Below, piece after piece: positions 23,302 to 33,268 of a stretch of DNA of 48,010 bases. The DNA lies in the NCBI GenBank assembly GCA_047618295.1, contig JBLHKL010000003.1, positions 1 through 48,010 of the forward strand, read 5' to 3'. Source of the stretch: UBA7359 sp047618295. Lineage in GTDB: Bacteria > Pseudomonadota > Gammaproteobacteria > Eutrophobiales > Eutrophobiaceae. Numbering within the stretch: position 1 is the stretch's first letter; each line of letters starts with the position of its first letter. The position numbers and the translations under genes are program-made. The notes beneath the pieces are model-generated. The model was given only the letters and a program-made list of their open reading frames with translations, was not told the origin of the DNA and ran no database searches.

Positions 23302-25341
23302 TTAAGCTGTAATTCCCGAATGTCTTAATAAAGGTTCAATACTCGGTTTTCGTCCACGAAATTCAACAAATAAGTCCATTGGCTCTCGACTACCACCTTG
23401 TTCAAGAATCGATTGAAGAAATTCTTTTCCGGTCGTTTTGTCAAAGATACCTCTTTCCTCGAATTTGGAAAAGGCATCTGCGGATAAAACTTCGGCCCAT
23501 TTATAGCTATAGTAACCGGCTGCATAACCGCCGGCAAAGATATGAGCGAAACTATGTTGAAAACGATTGAAGTCAGGTGCTTCGACAACAGCGACTTTTT
23601 CTCGAACCTCATTGAGCATATCTTGTATATCAAGTGACTCATTTGTTGCGAATTCCATGTGTAACCGATAATCAAACAGCGAGAATTCCAGTTGTCTGAC
23701 CATCTGCATTCCGGCCTGGAACGTCCTTGCCCGTGTCATTTTTTCAAATAATTCATCATCAAGGAGCTCACCGCTATCAATATGCCGGGCAAAAAGATCG
23801 AGGGCCTCTTTTTCCCAACACCAGTTCTCCATGAATTGACTCGGTAACTCGACCGCATCCCAAGGCACTCCGTTAATTCCTGATACGCCACTATATTCGA
23901 CTCGTGTCATCATGTGATGTAAGCCATGGCCAAATTCATGAAATAAGGTGGTTACTTCATCATGTGTTAGTAAAGCGGGTTTTTCGCCAACAGGAGGTGT
24001 GAAATTACAGGTTAAATAGGCCACCGGGTTCTGGATGCCAGCACTGGATTTCTTTCTAACAATGCATTCATCCATCCATGCCCCACCCCGTTTATGTTGA
24101 CGGGCATAGAGATCAAGATAAAAACTGCTCTGTGTAATGCCTTGTGAATCCAGGATATCAAAGAACATGACATCCTTATGCCAGACTTGAACCCCTTCAC
24201 GTTGTTGGATGGTAACGTCGTATAGTTTTGTAGTAATTGCAAATAGACCTTCTAAAACCTGATGCACAGGGAAATATGGGCGTAATACTTCTTGTGAGAT
24301 GTCGAATTTTTTTTGTCTTAATTTTTCTGAGTAATAAGTGACATCCCAAGCTTCAAGCTTAGAACTGTTTGCTGTTTCTTTGGCAAACTTTGTTAACTCA
24401 GCAAATTCCTGCTCTGCATAGGTCTTTGTCCGTTCCGCCAGATCGTTTAAAAAACCTAAGACTTCGTCAGGGTTCTCTGCCATCTTTGTTGCGAGTGAAT
24501 AATGCGCGTAACTTTCAAAGCCAAGTAGCTTGGCTTTTTCTGTTCGATACTTAAGGATTTCAGTCATGATTTCGCTATTATCAAATTGACCTGCAATAGG
24601 CCCTTTGTCAGAAGCGCGAGTTACATAAGCTTCGTATATCTCTCGTCTTAAGTTGGCGTTATCAGCGTATTGCATCACTGGCATGTAGGAAGGAAATTCG
24701 AGTGTAAATAACCACCCTTCTTTATTTTCATTTTTTGCAGTTTGTGCAGCTAGAGCAAGGCATGACTCAGGTAAACCCGCGAGTTCATCTTTATCGGTGA
24801 TTAGTTTTTTCCAGGCCTGTGTCGCATCGAGCAAGTTCTCTTCAAACTTGGTTTGTAGCTTCGATAATTGTTGTTGGATTACTTTGTAGCGTTCTTTTGC
24901 TTTTGTATCGAGAGCAATTCCAGAAAGCTGAAAATCGCGTAATGCATTGGTGATGATTTTTTGTTGCGCAGTCGTCAAAGAATTAAAAGAATCAGCCTTC
25001 GCAATTTGCTCATATGCATGAAACAGCTCTTCATTTTGACCCATCTCGGTCGAATAGTCAGAGAGCTTGGCTATACAGGCATTATAAGCTTCTCGGAGTT
25101 GATCATTATCAGCAACTGAATGCAGGTGACTGGCAGGTGACCAGGCACGATTTAGCTGGTCATCCATGTCTTCCAATTTTTGCAGTAAGTTATCCCAATT
25201 ATAATCTGTTGTGTTTGCTAATAACGATTGAACTGTGCTTCTGCTTTCTGACAGTAATTGATCGATAGCGGGTTCAATATAGGATGCGTTGATATTTTCG
25301 AAGGCAGGAAGCCCTTCTGTCTGGATAAGTGGGTTTTTCAT
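23302..25341 (-). CDS. prlC: Oligopeptidase A (M3 metallopeptidase)
   Basis: A 679-residue cytoplasmic zinc peptidase that degrades short peptides, including cleaved signal peptides. The HEFGHGLHH motif with the preceding LLTHDEVTTLF and later zinc ligand Glu (GVPWDAVELPSQFMENW) define the M3 family; full length, and the EFRGRKPSIEPLLRHSG end is typical of PrlC. Likely cotranscribed with the SH3 protein gene. Confidence 0.95.
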   Translation of the reverse strand: MKNPLIQTEGLPAFENINASYIEPAIDQLLSESRSTVQSLLANTTDYNWDNLLQKLEDMDDQLNRAWSPASHLHSVADNDQLREAYNACIAKLSDYSTEMGQNEELFHAYEQIAKADSFNSLTTAQQKIITNALRDFQLSGIALDTKAKERYKVIQQQLSKLQTKFEENLLDATQAWKKLITDKDELAGLPESCLALAAQTAKNENKEGWLFTLEFPSYMPVMQYADNANLRREIYEAYVTRASDKGPIAGQFDNSEIMTEILKYRTEKAKLLGFESYAHYSLATKMAENPDEVLGFLNDLAERTKTYAEQEFAELTKFAKETANSSKLEAWDVTYYSEKLRQKKFDISQEVLRPYFPVHQVLEGLFAITTKLYDVTIQQREGVQVWHKDVMFFDILDSQGITQSSFYLDLYARQHKRGGAWMDECIVRKKSSAGIQNPVAYLTCNFTPPVGEKPALLTHDEVTTLFHEFGHGLHHMMTRVEYSGVSGINGVPWDAVELPSQFMENWCWEKEALDLFARHIDSGELLDDELFEKMTRARTFQAGMQMVRQLEFSLFDYRLHMEFATNESLDIQDMLNEVREKVAVVEAPDFNRFQHSFAHIFAGGYAAGYYSYKWAEVLSADAFSKFEERGIFDKTTGKEFLQSILEQGGSREPMDLFVEFRGRKPSIEPLLRHSGITA

Positions 25342-25394
25342 ATAAGTAGATATTGGTTTAATAATTATAATTTCAAGGTGTTAGTGATCAAGTG

Positions 25395-26354
25395 CTAAAC
25401 AGCCAGTCGCATGCTGATTAGCCAAGTAGAAAGACTGCCGCATAGTATAAACAGGCTGAGTGATAATACAGAATAAATATGCAGTCGATGAATCAGTTCA
25501 TTCTCTTCTATAGCAGATAGGATAAATGGTCGGCGACTATCATTTGTTTTATTCATGATATTCACGGGCGGTAAGGTTTTTTGTTCGCCATGCTGTTCAA
25601 CGACGTGGTCATAGGCTGCTTGCCTGACTTTTTGCCATTCTTGTAAATCGGTCTCACCATTATTATCCGCATCAAATTTTTTCATTAATGTCTCTGTATC
25701 TGATTTCCATTCACGAATTAATTCACGTACATCTTCGTTTATATCAAACTTGGCACCAGCACCACCCACTGTTTTATAAAGGCCTATGGCATAAAGACTC
25801 TCATCAGTATGTAAACGTTCCTCGGTATATCGATAACGTCGATGACGACCAAGGCCTGATAAGAAAGACTGTTTTTTATTAGCCGCTAATGGACCGCCGA
25901 GTGGGTTAGCCTCAGCGCCATGCCAAATATCTTTGTTCACAGAAGTCACATGAGCGCCCTCGGGATCGATGATGCATTGCCCCGTTTCATCTTTGATTAA
26001 GAACAGTTCTTCACTGGTCCCACTCCTGATAGTGACCCATTTGCTATTTTTTCCTGATTGCCTGTGTTCATCAACGCTATATTTGTACCAGGTACAAATT
26101 GTTCCCGTCAGTGGAGCAACAATGGGTTGGCCTTCCATCAATTGGCCATATCCGGTTAATTCAACATAACCTTGGGCAGCGGAGCGTATTTTTGACGTTG
26201 GCGTGTCTTCGATGATGCGTTTACGATGTAGCGAAATAAAGGAAATGAAAAAACCAACTAGAGCAGCGACTAGCAGACCAACCGCCCATAACCAGAAATC
26301 ATCGGCAGGTCCAGTTTTAGCCCAATGTTTAAGAGCGAGAAACACGTCACTCAT
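25395..26354 (-). CDS. GIDE-like membrane protein with an EF-hand-like loop
   Basis: A 319-residue protein with a membrane helix near each end (about 20-43 and 292-315). The middle carries the GIDE-type pattern of bacterial proteins related to the membrane part of E3 ligases such as MULAN: AAQGYVELTGYGQLMEG, ICTWYKYSVDEH and LIKDETGQCIIDPEGA; no RING finger is present. It also has a canonical calcium-type loop, DADNNGETDLQEW, before the last helix. It lies eight bases after the lemA-type gene. Function unknown. Confidence 0.8.
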   Translation of the reverse strand: MSDVFLALKHWAKTGPADDFWLWAVGLLVAALVGFFISFISLHRKRIIEDTPTSKIRSAAQGYVELTGYGQLMEGQPIVAPLTGTICTWYKYSVDEHRQSGKNSKWVTIRSGTSEELFLIKDETGQCIIDPEGAHVTSVNKDIWHGAEANPLGGPLAANKKQSFLSGLGRHRRYRYTEERLHTDESLYAIGLYKTVGGAGAKFDINEDVRELIREWKSDTETLMKKFDADNNGETDLQEWQKVRQAAYDHVVEQHGEQKTLPPVNIMNKTNDSRRPFILSAIEENELIHRLHIYSVLSLSLFILCGSLSTWLISMRLAV

Positions 26355-26362
26355 AAAAGCGA

Positions 26363-26935
26363 CTAACTAAAAAGTGCTTTTACGTCGACGTCTTTTATTT
26401 CTTCGTCACTAAAGATGAGTAAGTCACGTGCGGGAAATCCCATCATCCTGGCAATGATGACATCTGGGAATTGTTCTATGCGCACATTATTAGCATTGAC
26501 TGATTCATTATAAAATTCACGTCGATCGGCAATTGCGTCTTCCAACCCTGATATTCGTTGTTGTAGATGTTTGAAAGTTTCATTGGCCTTCAGCTCGGGG
26601 TAGGCTTCTGCTACCGCAAACAAACTACCCAAGCCCATTCTAAGTTGGCCTTCAGCAGGACCTAATGCGGCAATGTCGCCACTTTCTCTAGCTGAAGACA
26701 CGGCAGATCGCGCCTGCATAACTTTTTCCAGCGTCTCTTGTTCAAACCCCATGTATTGTTTACAGGTCTCTACTAGTTTGGGCAGTTCGTCATGGCGTTG
26801 CTTTAATAACACATCAATATTTGACCATGCTTTGGAGACGCCATGTTTCAAAGAAACTAAATTGTTATAAATAGTGACCAGATACATGACCAATGCGGCG
26901 AGGATACCTAAAAAAATAATACTGGAAATATCCAT
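26363..26935 (-). CDS. LemA family protein
   Basis: A 190-residue protein with an N-terminal membrane helix (SIIFLGILAALVMYLVTIYN) and the LemA helical core: VSKAWSNIDVLLKQRHDELPKLVETCKQYM, AEAYPELKANETFKHLQ and RREFYNESVNANN. LemA proteins are membrane-anchored and poorly understood, often paired with another membrane protein, here the GIDE-like one. A strong ribosome site precedes it. Confidence 0.94.
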   Translation of the reverse strand: MDISSIIFLGILAALVMYLVTIYNNLVSLKHGVSKAWSNIDVLLKQRHDELPKLVETCKQYMGFEQETLEKVMQARSAVSSARESGDIAALGPAEGQLRMGLGSLFAVAEAYPELKANETFKHLQQRISGLEDAIADRREFYNESVNANNVRIEQFPDVIIARMMGFPARDLLIFSDEEIKDVDVKALFS

Positions 26936-27125
26936 ATCACTCCTCCTTTGGTTGTTTGTGTTAAACAGAGGGACATTACATTAAGTAATGAGGTTGATAT
27001 ATAAAGTAATGTAAATAGTAATAATTATCAATTTAGATCAATGATTTAAATGTGTGTAAGCGGGTATTTCTAATACATTATTGAGTTTATAATCTTACAA
27101 AAATACCATTAAAGGAAAAGCATAC

Positions 27126-27590
27126 ATGCAAGGCGATAAACAAGTCATTAAGCATCTCAATAAAGTTTTACAAAATGAGTTAACAGCGATTAATCAATAT
27201 TTTCTGCATGCTCGCATGTATAAAAATTTTGGTTTAACTGAACTCGATGAATATGAGTACAAGGAATCTCTGGATGAGATGAAGCACGCGGATCAACTGA
27301 TTGAGCGCATTCTTTTTTTAGAAGGTTTGCCGAGCATGCAAAGCTTGGGGAAACTGCGTATAGGCGAATCGCCGAAAGAGATGATTGAAGCCGATCTGGC
27401 ATTGGAGATGGATGCATTACCTGATTTAAAAGAGGCTATTAATCATTGTGAATCGACAAAAGATTACATTTCCAGAGAAGTATTTGAATCGATTCTGGAA
27501 AGCGAAGAGGAACATGTTGACTGGTTAGAAACACAATTGGAATTAATCTCTAAGGTTGGATTGGAAAACTACCTACAATCAAAGATGTAA
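27126..27590 (+). CDS. bfr: Bacterioferritin
   Basis: A haem-containing iron-storage cage protein. In the 154 residues the ferroxidase ligands are all present: Glu18, Glu51, His54, Glu94, Glu127 and His130, and Met52 is the haem ligand (DEMKHAD). Followed by a terminator-like hairpin and then bfd, the usual partner that reduces and releases the stored iron. Confidence 0.96.
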   Translation: MQGDKQVIKHLNKVLQNELTAINQYFLHARMYKNFGLTELDEYEYKESLDEMKHADQLIERILFLEGLPSMQSLGKLRIGESPKEMIEADLALEMDALPDLKEAINHCESTKDYISREVFESILESEEEHVDWLETQLELISKVGLENYLQSKM

Positions 27591-27597
27591 GTTACTG

Positions 27598-27635
27598 AAA
27601 ACCCTGGGCTTTAAAAAACTCGGGGTTTTTAATCA
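27598..27635 (+). terminator. Intrinsic terminator after bfr
   Basis: AAAACCC...GGG and CGGGGTTTTT form a stem with G-T pairs, separated by an A/T-rich loop and ending in a T-run, about ten bases beyond the bfr stop. Confidence 0.65.
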
Positions 27636-27644
27636 TTTCTTATT

Positions 27645-27662
27645 GATAATAGTTCTCATTAC
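27645..27662 (+). promoter_or_regulatory. Fur-box-like site upstream of bfd
   Basis: GATAATAGTTCTCATTAC resembles the Fur consensus built of GATAAT and ATTATC arms. It lies about 50 bases before bfd. Bfd is iron-repressed in other bacteria, which fits. Confidence 0.5.
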
Positions 27663-27712
27663 TACTACAATTACTATTAACGTTCAGGAGAGAATTAACG
27701 GTATTTAACTTA

Positions 27713-27910
27713 ATGTATGTCTGTATTTGCAACGCGGTAACCGAGACCGATATCAAAAAGGCTGTTAAAGAAGGCGCAAATTGTTTGCGCCAACTGGAAA
27801 GCAAGCTTGGTGTTGGTAATAAATGCGGTTCCTGTGCCTGTGATGTTTCTGCGTGTCTTGATCGCGCAATGGAATCGCAAATGCATTCTGTTAATCCTTT
27901 CAGTATTTAG
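27713..27910 (+). CDS. bfd: Bacterioferritin-associated ferredoxin
   Basis: A 65-residue [2Fe-2S] protein that reduces bacterioferritin to release iron. Four Cys residues carry the cluster: CIC near the start and CGSC in GVGNKCGSCAC, with the long spacing typical of Bfd. It lies 122 bases after bfr, behind its own Fur-like site, so it can be induced separately from bfr. Confidence 0.93.
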   Translation: MYVCICNAVTETDIKKAVKEGANCLRQLESKLGVGNKCGSCACDVSACLDRAMESQMHSVNPFSI

Positions 27911-27970
27911 TACACATTTAATTTCCATTAGATTGTCATGAATTTTTTATATAGCAACTATTACGCATTA

Positions 27971-27990
27971 AATAATAATAATTCTCATTC
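27971..27990 (+). promoter_or_regulatory. Fur-box-like site upstream of TonB receptor
   Basis: AATAATAATAATTCTCATTC is a common natural form of the Fur box (AATAATTCTCATT). It lies about 75 bases before the receptor gene, at promoter distance. Confidence 0.6.
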
Positions 27991-28065
27991 GTATTATCGC
28001 CATTATTAAGTACTCGCTACTGGAATTAGCAATTACTTTTATCAATCTTTTTTAGGGGAATATAT

Positions 28066-30324
28066 ATGTACTCGTTTAGTACACCATTTCGAACTGTTTT
28101 GGTGATCAGTTCTTCATGCCTTGTTTTTCAATCGGCTGTCATGGCAGAAGAAACGGAAATTTTATCTCAGGTAAGCATTATCGGTGATCCATCTGCTGTC
28201 TACACAATCCCTGGTTCGGCGCATTACATCGATCAAGAATCAATTAGAGAGTTTTCCTACGACGATATCAACCGTACGCTACGTCAGGTACCTGGTGTTT
28301 ATGTTCGTGAAGAGGATGGTTATGGTTTATTCCCTAATATCAGTTTGCGAGGAGTGGATACCTCTCGGAGTGCAAAAGTAACACTCATGGAAGATGGTGT
28401 GCTCGCGGCTCCTGCACCGTATGCAGCGCCTTCAGCCTATTATTCTCCAACGGCTGGCCGTATGAGTGGTCTCGAAATTTTAAAAGGAAGTAGTCAAATT
28501 AAATACGGCCCGCATACAACGGGTGGTGCGATCAATTACCTATCCACACCAATACCCTTTGAGCAACGTACTTTCTTACGTGCGCAATATGGCGAAGACA
28601 ACGAATACCGTACACATGCGTTTCATGGTAATACTATAGAGACTGCGGCTGGTCGATTTGGCTTTCTAGTTGAAGGTTATTTCAGAGGCGTGGATGGTTT
28701 TAAAACCATTGATGCTGCGCCCGGTTTTAACGACAGAGAGGACACTGGATTTCAAAATGTTGAGCCAATGATCAAGCTTGCCTGGGAGCCGGCAACAAAC
28801 ATATATCAGCGCGTTGAAGTAAAATATGGTTTTACTGATGCTGAGGCAGACGAGACATACTTGGGCTTAAGTACAGCAGATTTTCGGGCCGACCCCAACA
28901 GACGCTATTCAGCATCACGTTTCGACAATATCCAACGTGAGCACCATCGTAGCTATCTACGTTACTTTGTTTCTCCGACAGAAAATTTTGATTTGGTTAC
29001 GACTGCTTACTACAACAAGTTTGCCCGTAATTGGTATAAATTGAATGATATTCGTTCTACCGCTGGTGGCTTGACCGCGAATGATAGTTTGTCTGCGGCT
29101 TTAGCGGGTAATCAAAACGGTACTGGACTGAAATGTTTACAGGGTAATCTAGCCTGTGGCTTACGTGTACGCGCTAATAATCGCGAATACTATTCAACCG
29201 GTATTCAAAGTGAAGCTAATCTTCGTTTTGATACTCCTATGTTAAAGCACGAGTTAACTTTGGGTGTTCGTTATCATAAAGATCAGGAAGATCGCTTCCA
29301 ACAAAATGATGTTTACAATCAAGACTCGACAGGAGCTATTAGCAGTGTGACATTTGGTGCACTCGGTTCGCAGGCTGATCGAGAAGATGAAGTAACGGCA
29401 TTAGCGTTCTATATGGAAGATCGAATTGAACGAGGTAATTTGTGGTTGACGCCGGGTATTCGTTTTGAATATCTCGAGCTAGAGCGCGTTGATTATAATG
29501 CGGGTACAACTAGAGATGGAGACCTGGACTTGTTGGGTGGCGGTATTGGTATCGGGTATAACATTACTAGTGAACTACAAGCCTTCGGTGGCGTTCACTT
29601 TGGTTTTTCACCACCCTCACCGGGCGGTGCAATCAACAATAACCTCGAAGAAGAGACCAGTACCAGCTATGAAATTGGGTTTCGATATGCCAGCAGTAAC
29701 CAAGTACTTACCGCAGAGGCGGTTGGTTTCTTGACCGAGTTTGAAGATTTAATCGTGGTCAATAATATTGGTGGTACTGGTTCTGGCAATGATGAAAACT
29801 TTGGTGAAGTTGAATCCTTAGGCCTCGAATTATCTGGACAGTTTGATTTAGGTTTGGCGAAAGGTTGGTCTTTTAGTAATCCATACTTAGTTGCATTTAC
29901 CTATACCGATGCTGAACAGCAAAATAACTCAAGCTCAACGGATGCTGAGTCCATATTTAGTTTTGGTAGTGCTGGTAATAAGGTGCCTTATATTCCCGAG
30001 TATCAGGTTACTCTTGGTAGTTCAGTTAAGTTTTCTCGTTGGGGTGCCTCTGTCAGGGCTAGCTTTGTGGATGAAACCTTTACCAGTGCAAATAACGTTA
30101 GCACTGAAGTGAACGGTATTGGTAATGCGGATGCCCGATTCGGTAAGACGGACTCATATAAGATTGTTGATATTGCTGCCTATTATGAAGTGAAAAGTGA
30201 TGTGCAAATATTTGCTGGCATACAGAATTTATTTGAAGAAGAGTTCATTGCATCTCGACAACCGCATGGTCCTCGTCCCGGCGCACCACGAACATGGTAT
30301 GTTGGTTTTCAGGCAGAAATGTAG
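28066..30324 (+). CDS. TonB-dependent outer-membrane receptor (FecA-like)
   Basis: A 752-residue iron-chelate receptor. It has a signal peptide ending near AVMAEE, a TonB-box-like start (EILSQVSIIGD), a plug domain (DINRTLRQVPGVYVREEDG, GGAINYLSTP) and a 22-strand-type barrel ending in the aromatic PRTWYVGFQAEM. The plug sequence is closest in style to Fe(III)-dicitrate type receptors. It sits between bfd and a ferric ABC transporter with Fur-like sites on both sides, so iron uptake is very likely; the ligand is not known. Confidence 0.92.
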   Translation: MYSFSTPFRTVLVISSSCLVFQSAVMAEETEILSQVSIIGDPSAVYTIPGSAHYIDQESIREFSYDDINRTLRQVPGVYVREEDGYGLFPNISLRGVDTSRSAKVTLMEDGVLAAPAPYAAPSAYYSPTAGRMSGLEILKGSSQIKYGPHTTGGAINYLSTPIPFEQRTFLRAQYGEDNEYRTHAFHGNTIETAAGRFGFLVEGYFRGVDGFKTIDAAPGFNDREDTGFQNVEPMIKLAWEPATNIYQRVEVKYGFTDAEADETYLGLSTADFRADPNRRYSASRFDNIQREHHRSYLRYFVSPTENFDLVTTAYYNKFARNWYKLNDIRSTAGGLTANDSLSAALAGNQNGTGLKCLQGNLACGLRVRANNREYYSTGIQSEANLRFDTPMLKHELTLGVRYHKDQEDRFQQNDVYNQDSTGAISSVTFGALGSQADREDEVTALAFYMEDRIERGNLWLTPGIRFEYLELERVDYNAGTTRDGDLDLLGGGIGIGYNITSELQAFGGVHFGFSPPSPGGAINNNLEEETSTSYEIGFRYASSNQVLTAEAVGFLTEFEDLIVVNNIGGTGSGNDENFGEVESLGLELSGQFDLGLAKGWSFSNPYLVAFTYTDAEQQNNSSSTDAESIFSFGSAGNKVPYIPEYQVTLGSSVKFSRWGASVRASFVDETFTSANNVSTEVNGIGNADARFGKTDSYKIVDIAAYYEVKSDVQIFAGIQNLFEEEFIASRQPHGPRPGAPRTWYVGFQAEM

Positions 30325-30502
30325 TTAATTATTTACTAGCTCGGTTTCAACCAATGTGGATATCGAATTAGTCATATGCATAAGCAAATATAATTGACAT
30401 GTCAGATCTAAAATCTGTAAAAATCTACTTAAATATTTCCATACTAATAGTATTGATCAATCTATAAATTTTAATAAGTAAGAAGTTTCCAAATACATGT
30501 AA

Positions 30503-30524
30503 TTCAGAATCATTATCATTTATA
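30503..30524 (+). promoter_or_regulatory. Fur-box-like site upstream of ferric ABC transporter
   Basis: A stretch around 30503-30524 including GAATCATTATCATTTATAAT matches the ATTATCATT core of the Fur box. It lies about 35 bases before the fbpA start. Confidence 0.6.
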
Positions 30525-30555
30525 ATATTGTATCTATTAAGAAATCTGACACGCC

Positions 30556-31563
30556 ATGAAAAAGCTATTCATCCTTTTACTCATATTGATTCAATTTCAG
30601 TTGGTGGCTGCTGCAGAAGTCAATATCTATTCCGCACGTAAAGAGGCATTAATAAAACCATTACTGGATCAATTCAATAAAGAAACAGGAATTGCGGTAA
30701 ATATCGTTACCGGCAAGGCTGATACATTACTCAAACGCCTGGAAGTTGAAGGGAGAAATACGCCAGCTGATCTTTTATTAACTGTAGATGTTGCGCGCTT
30801 GATAAGAGCAAAAGAAAAAGGGCTTTTTCAACAGATTGATTCTAAATTATTGAATAAAGTAATTCCTGAAAATTATCGTGATGATGATAAACAGTGGTTT
30901 GGGTTGTCATTACGTTCACGAGTGATTATTTATGCGCCAGATCGTGTTAATGAAAGTGACCTGGATAGTTATATAGACCTCGCAGATAAAAAATGGGCTA
31001 ATCGTATCTGTGTGCGCTCATCATCAAATGTTTACAACCAGTCTTTAGTCGCTGCGATGATAGCCAATTATGGTCTTGAAAAAGCAGAACGTTGGGCGAC
31101 AGGATTGGTGAATAATTTTGCCAGACCACCAAAAGGTGGTGATCGTGATCAAATTAAAGCTGTCGCTGCCGGAGTCTGTGACGTTGCCTTAGTAAATAAT
31201 TATTATCTTGCTGGCATGCTTGAGTCGAGCCAGAAGAGTGAAGTTGCTGCAGCCAAAAAAATAAAATTATTCTGGCCTAATCAGGATGGTCGCGGTGCAC
31301 ATATGAATGTTAGTGGTGCAGGTGTACTGAAACCGGCAAAGCATAAAAAAGAAGCCATACAATTGTTGGAGTTTCTTGTTAGCGATTATGCACAACAATG
31401 GTATGCCGATACCAATCATGAATATTCTATAAACCCTGAAATTGAAAGCAGTTCGGTTTTGAAAAGTTGGGGAAAGTTTAAGGCAGACGATCTTAATCTT
31501 AGTTTATTAGGTAAACATAACACCGATGCGGTGTTATTAATGGACCGAGTAGGCTGGAAGTAA
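30556..31563 (+). CDS. fbpA: Ferric-iron ABC transporter, substrate-binding protein
   Basis: A periplasmic Fe(III)-binding protein of 335 residues. Signal peptide KKLFILLLILIQFQLVAAA; mature start AEVNIYSARKEALIKPLLDQF is typical of FbpA/FutA. The paired tyrosines in LVNNYYLAGM are the expected iron ligands. It begins a three-gene set with the permease and ATPase and lies behind a Fur-like site. Confidence 0.93.
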   Translation: MKKLFILLLILIQFQLVAAAEVNIYSARKEALIKPLLDQFNKETGIAVNIVTGKADTLLKRLEVEGRNTPADLLLTVDVARLIRAKEKGLFQQIDSKLLNKVIPENYRDDDKQWFGLSLRSRVIIYAPDRVNESDLDSYIDLADKKWANRICVRSSSNVYNQSLVAAMIANYGLEKAERWATGLVNNFARPPKGGDRDQIKAVAAGVCDVALVNNYYLAGMLESSQKSEVAAAKKIKLFWPNQDGRGAHMNVSGAGVLKPAKHKKEAIQLLEFLVSDYAQQWYADTNHEYSINPEIESSSVLKSWGKFKADDLNLSLLGKHNTDAVLLMDRVGWK

Positions 31564-31576
31564 CTTAGAGTCCCTG

Positions 31577-33268
31577 ATGCGTGCTACTCGTACTGCTCAA
31601 GCATTACCCAATGGCTATGCTTTTAATACAAGCTTATTCAAAGTAACGAAATGGAACACAGCATTAGTTTTTCTTTCATTACTATTTAGTATTCCACTTG
31701 CTGTCGTATTTGGTTCTCTATTTTTTCCAGAGTATGAAGTATGGGAGCATCTAAGAGCGACCGTTTTAACTGACTATATTGGAAACTCATTAGCGCTATT
31801 GGTCGGTGTTGGCTTCTTTAGTTTATTGCTCGGCGTTATCCCCGCATGGATGGTAACCATGTATCGGTTTCCCTTTAGTCGCCAACTTGAATGGGCATTG
31901 TTATTACCTATGTCTATGCCAGCCTACATTATTGCCTATAGTTATACCGGTGCGCTGGATGTGGCTGGCCCATTACAAACTATGCTTCGAGAGTTTACCG
32001 GTTGGCAGTATCGAGATTATTGGTTTCCGGAGGTTCGTTCATTGGGTGGCGCAATAGCGATGTTGTCGTTGGTTCTATACCCTTATATTTACTTATTAGC
32101 CCGCGCCGCATTTATAGAGCAATCGGTTTGTGTATTGGAAGTGTCTCGTACATTGGGGTGTAATGCCGTTGACGCCTTCAGACGCGTCGCCTTGCCATTA
32201 GCGCGTCCCGCCATCATGGTCGGTCTCTCACTTGTTGTGATGGAAACCTTGGCTGATTACGGCACTGTTCAATACTTTGGTGTCTCCACATTTACGACTG
32301 GCATCTTCAGGACATGGTTTGGCTTGGGTAATAGTCTCGCTGCTGCACAACTATCTGCATTATTGTTAGTGTTTGTCGCAGTCTTTTTGTATCTTGAAAA
32401 ACGTTCTCGAAAACAAGCGCGGTATCACCATACCAGCAATCGTTACAGTTCATTGATGCAGCAACGGTTAACAAAAGGGCATGGCTTAATTGCTTTAACT
32501 ATTTGTGCGGCACCATTAGTGTTTGGTTTTATTATTCCGGTCTCTCTTTTAATCAACTGGGCCATAGATACCTACGCGGATGTCCTCGGCAAAGATTTTT
32601 ATCTATTATTATTTCATAGTTTGTTGTTGGCTTTTGTCACCTCTGCATTAGCCTTGGCAATAGCCTTATTCATGGCGTATTCAAATAGAAACAATCAGTC
32701 ATTACTTAATCGTATATTGGTGCGGTTTGTTAGCATGGGTTATGCGATACCCGGTACCGTTATTGCCGTGGGTGTTTTAATTCCGTTTGCCTGGTTCGAT
32801 AATTCATTAGATACCTTGTTAATGGAAAACTTAAACATCAGCAGTGGTTTATTGATCAGTGGTACGGTGTTTACTCTTGTCTTTGCCTATTTGGTTCGTT
32901 TTCTAGCAGTGTCTATTAATACTGTTGAGGCAGCGTTGGGTAAGATAAAGCCGGTCATGGATGAGGTTGCAAAGACAACCGGTATGCGAGCAGGTACTAT
33001 TGTAAAACGTATTCATATGCCAATGATGCGTGGTAGTTTATTGACAGCGTTATTATTAGTCTTTGTTGATGTACTTAAAGAATTGCCCGCAACGCTTATA
33101 TTAAGGCCGTTTAATTTTAATACGCTAGCGGTGCGCACCTATGAACTTGCCAATGAAGAACTATTGGCCGAAGCGGCGGTGCCTGCGCTAGCGATAGTGA
33201 TAGCAGGTATCATCCCGGTTATTATTATTAGTAACTCAATTTCACGATCACGTCCTGGCCATGAATAA
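31577..33268 (+). CDS. fbpB: Ferric-iron ABC transporter, fused permease
   Basis: A 563-residue inner-membrane protein made of two homologous halves with about 12 helices. Each half has the EAA-type loop that contacts the ATPase: VSRTLGCNAVDAFRRVALPLARPAI in the first and VAKTTGMRAGTIVKRIHMPMMRGSL in the second (written here in shortened form: LGCNAVDAFRRVALP; TGMRAGTIVKRIHMP). This doubled form is standard for FbpB. It overlaps the ATPase gene by eight bases. Confidence 0.94.
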   Translation: MRATRTAQALPNGYAFNTSLFKVTKWNTALVFLSLLFSIPLAVVFGSLFFPEYEVWEHLRATVLTDYIGNSLALLVGVGFFSLLLGVIPAWMVTMYRFPFSRQLEWALLLPMSMPAYIIAYSYTGALDVAGPLQTMLREFTGWQYRDYWFPEVRSLGGAIAMLSLVLYPYIYLLARAAFIEQSVCVLEVSRTLGCNAVDAFRRVALPLARPAIMVGLSLVVMETLADYGTVQYFGVSTFTTGIFRTWFGLGNSLAAAQLSALLLVFVAVFLYLEKRSRKQARYHHTSNRYSSLMQQRLTKGHGLIALTICAAPLVFGFIIPVSLLINWAIDTYADVLGKDFYLLLFHSLLLAFVTSALALAIALFMAYSNRNNQSLLNRILVRFVSMGYAIPGTVIAVGVLIPFAWFDNSLDTLLMENLNISSGLLISGTVFTLVFAYLVRFLAVSINTVEAALGKIKPVMDEVAKTTGMRAGTIVKRIHMPMMRGSLLTALLLVFVDVLKELPATLILRPFNFNTLAVRTYELANEELLAEAAVPALAIVIAGIIPVIIISNSISRSRPGHE

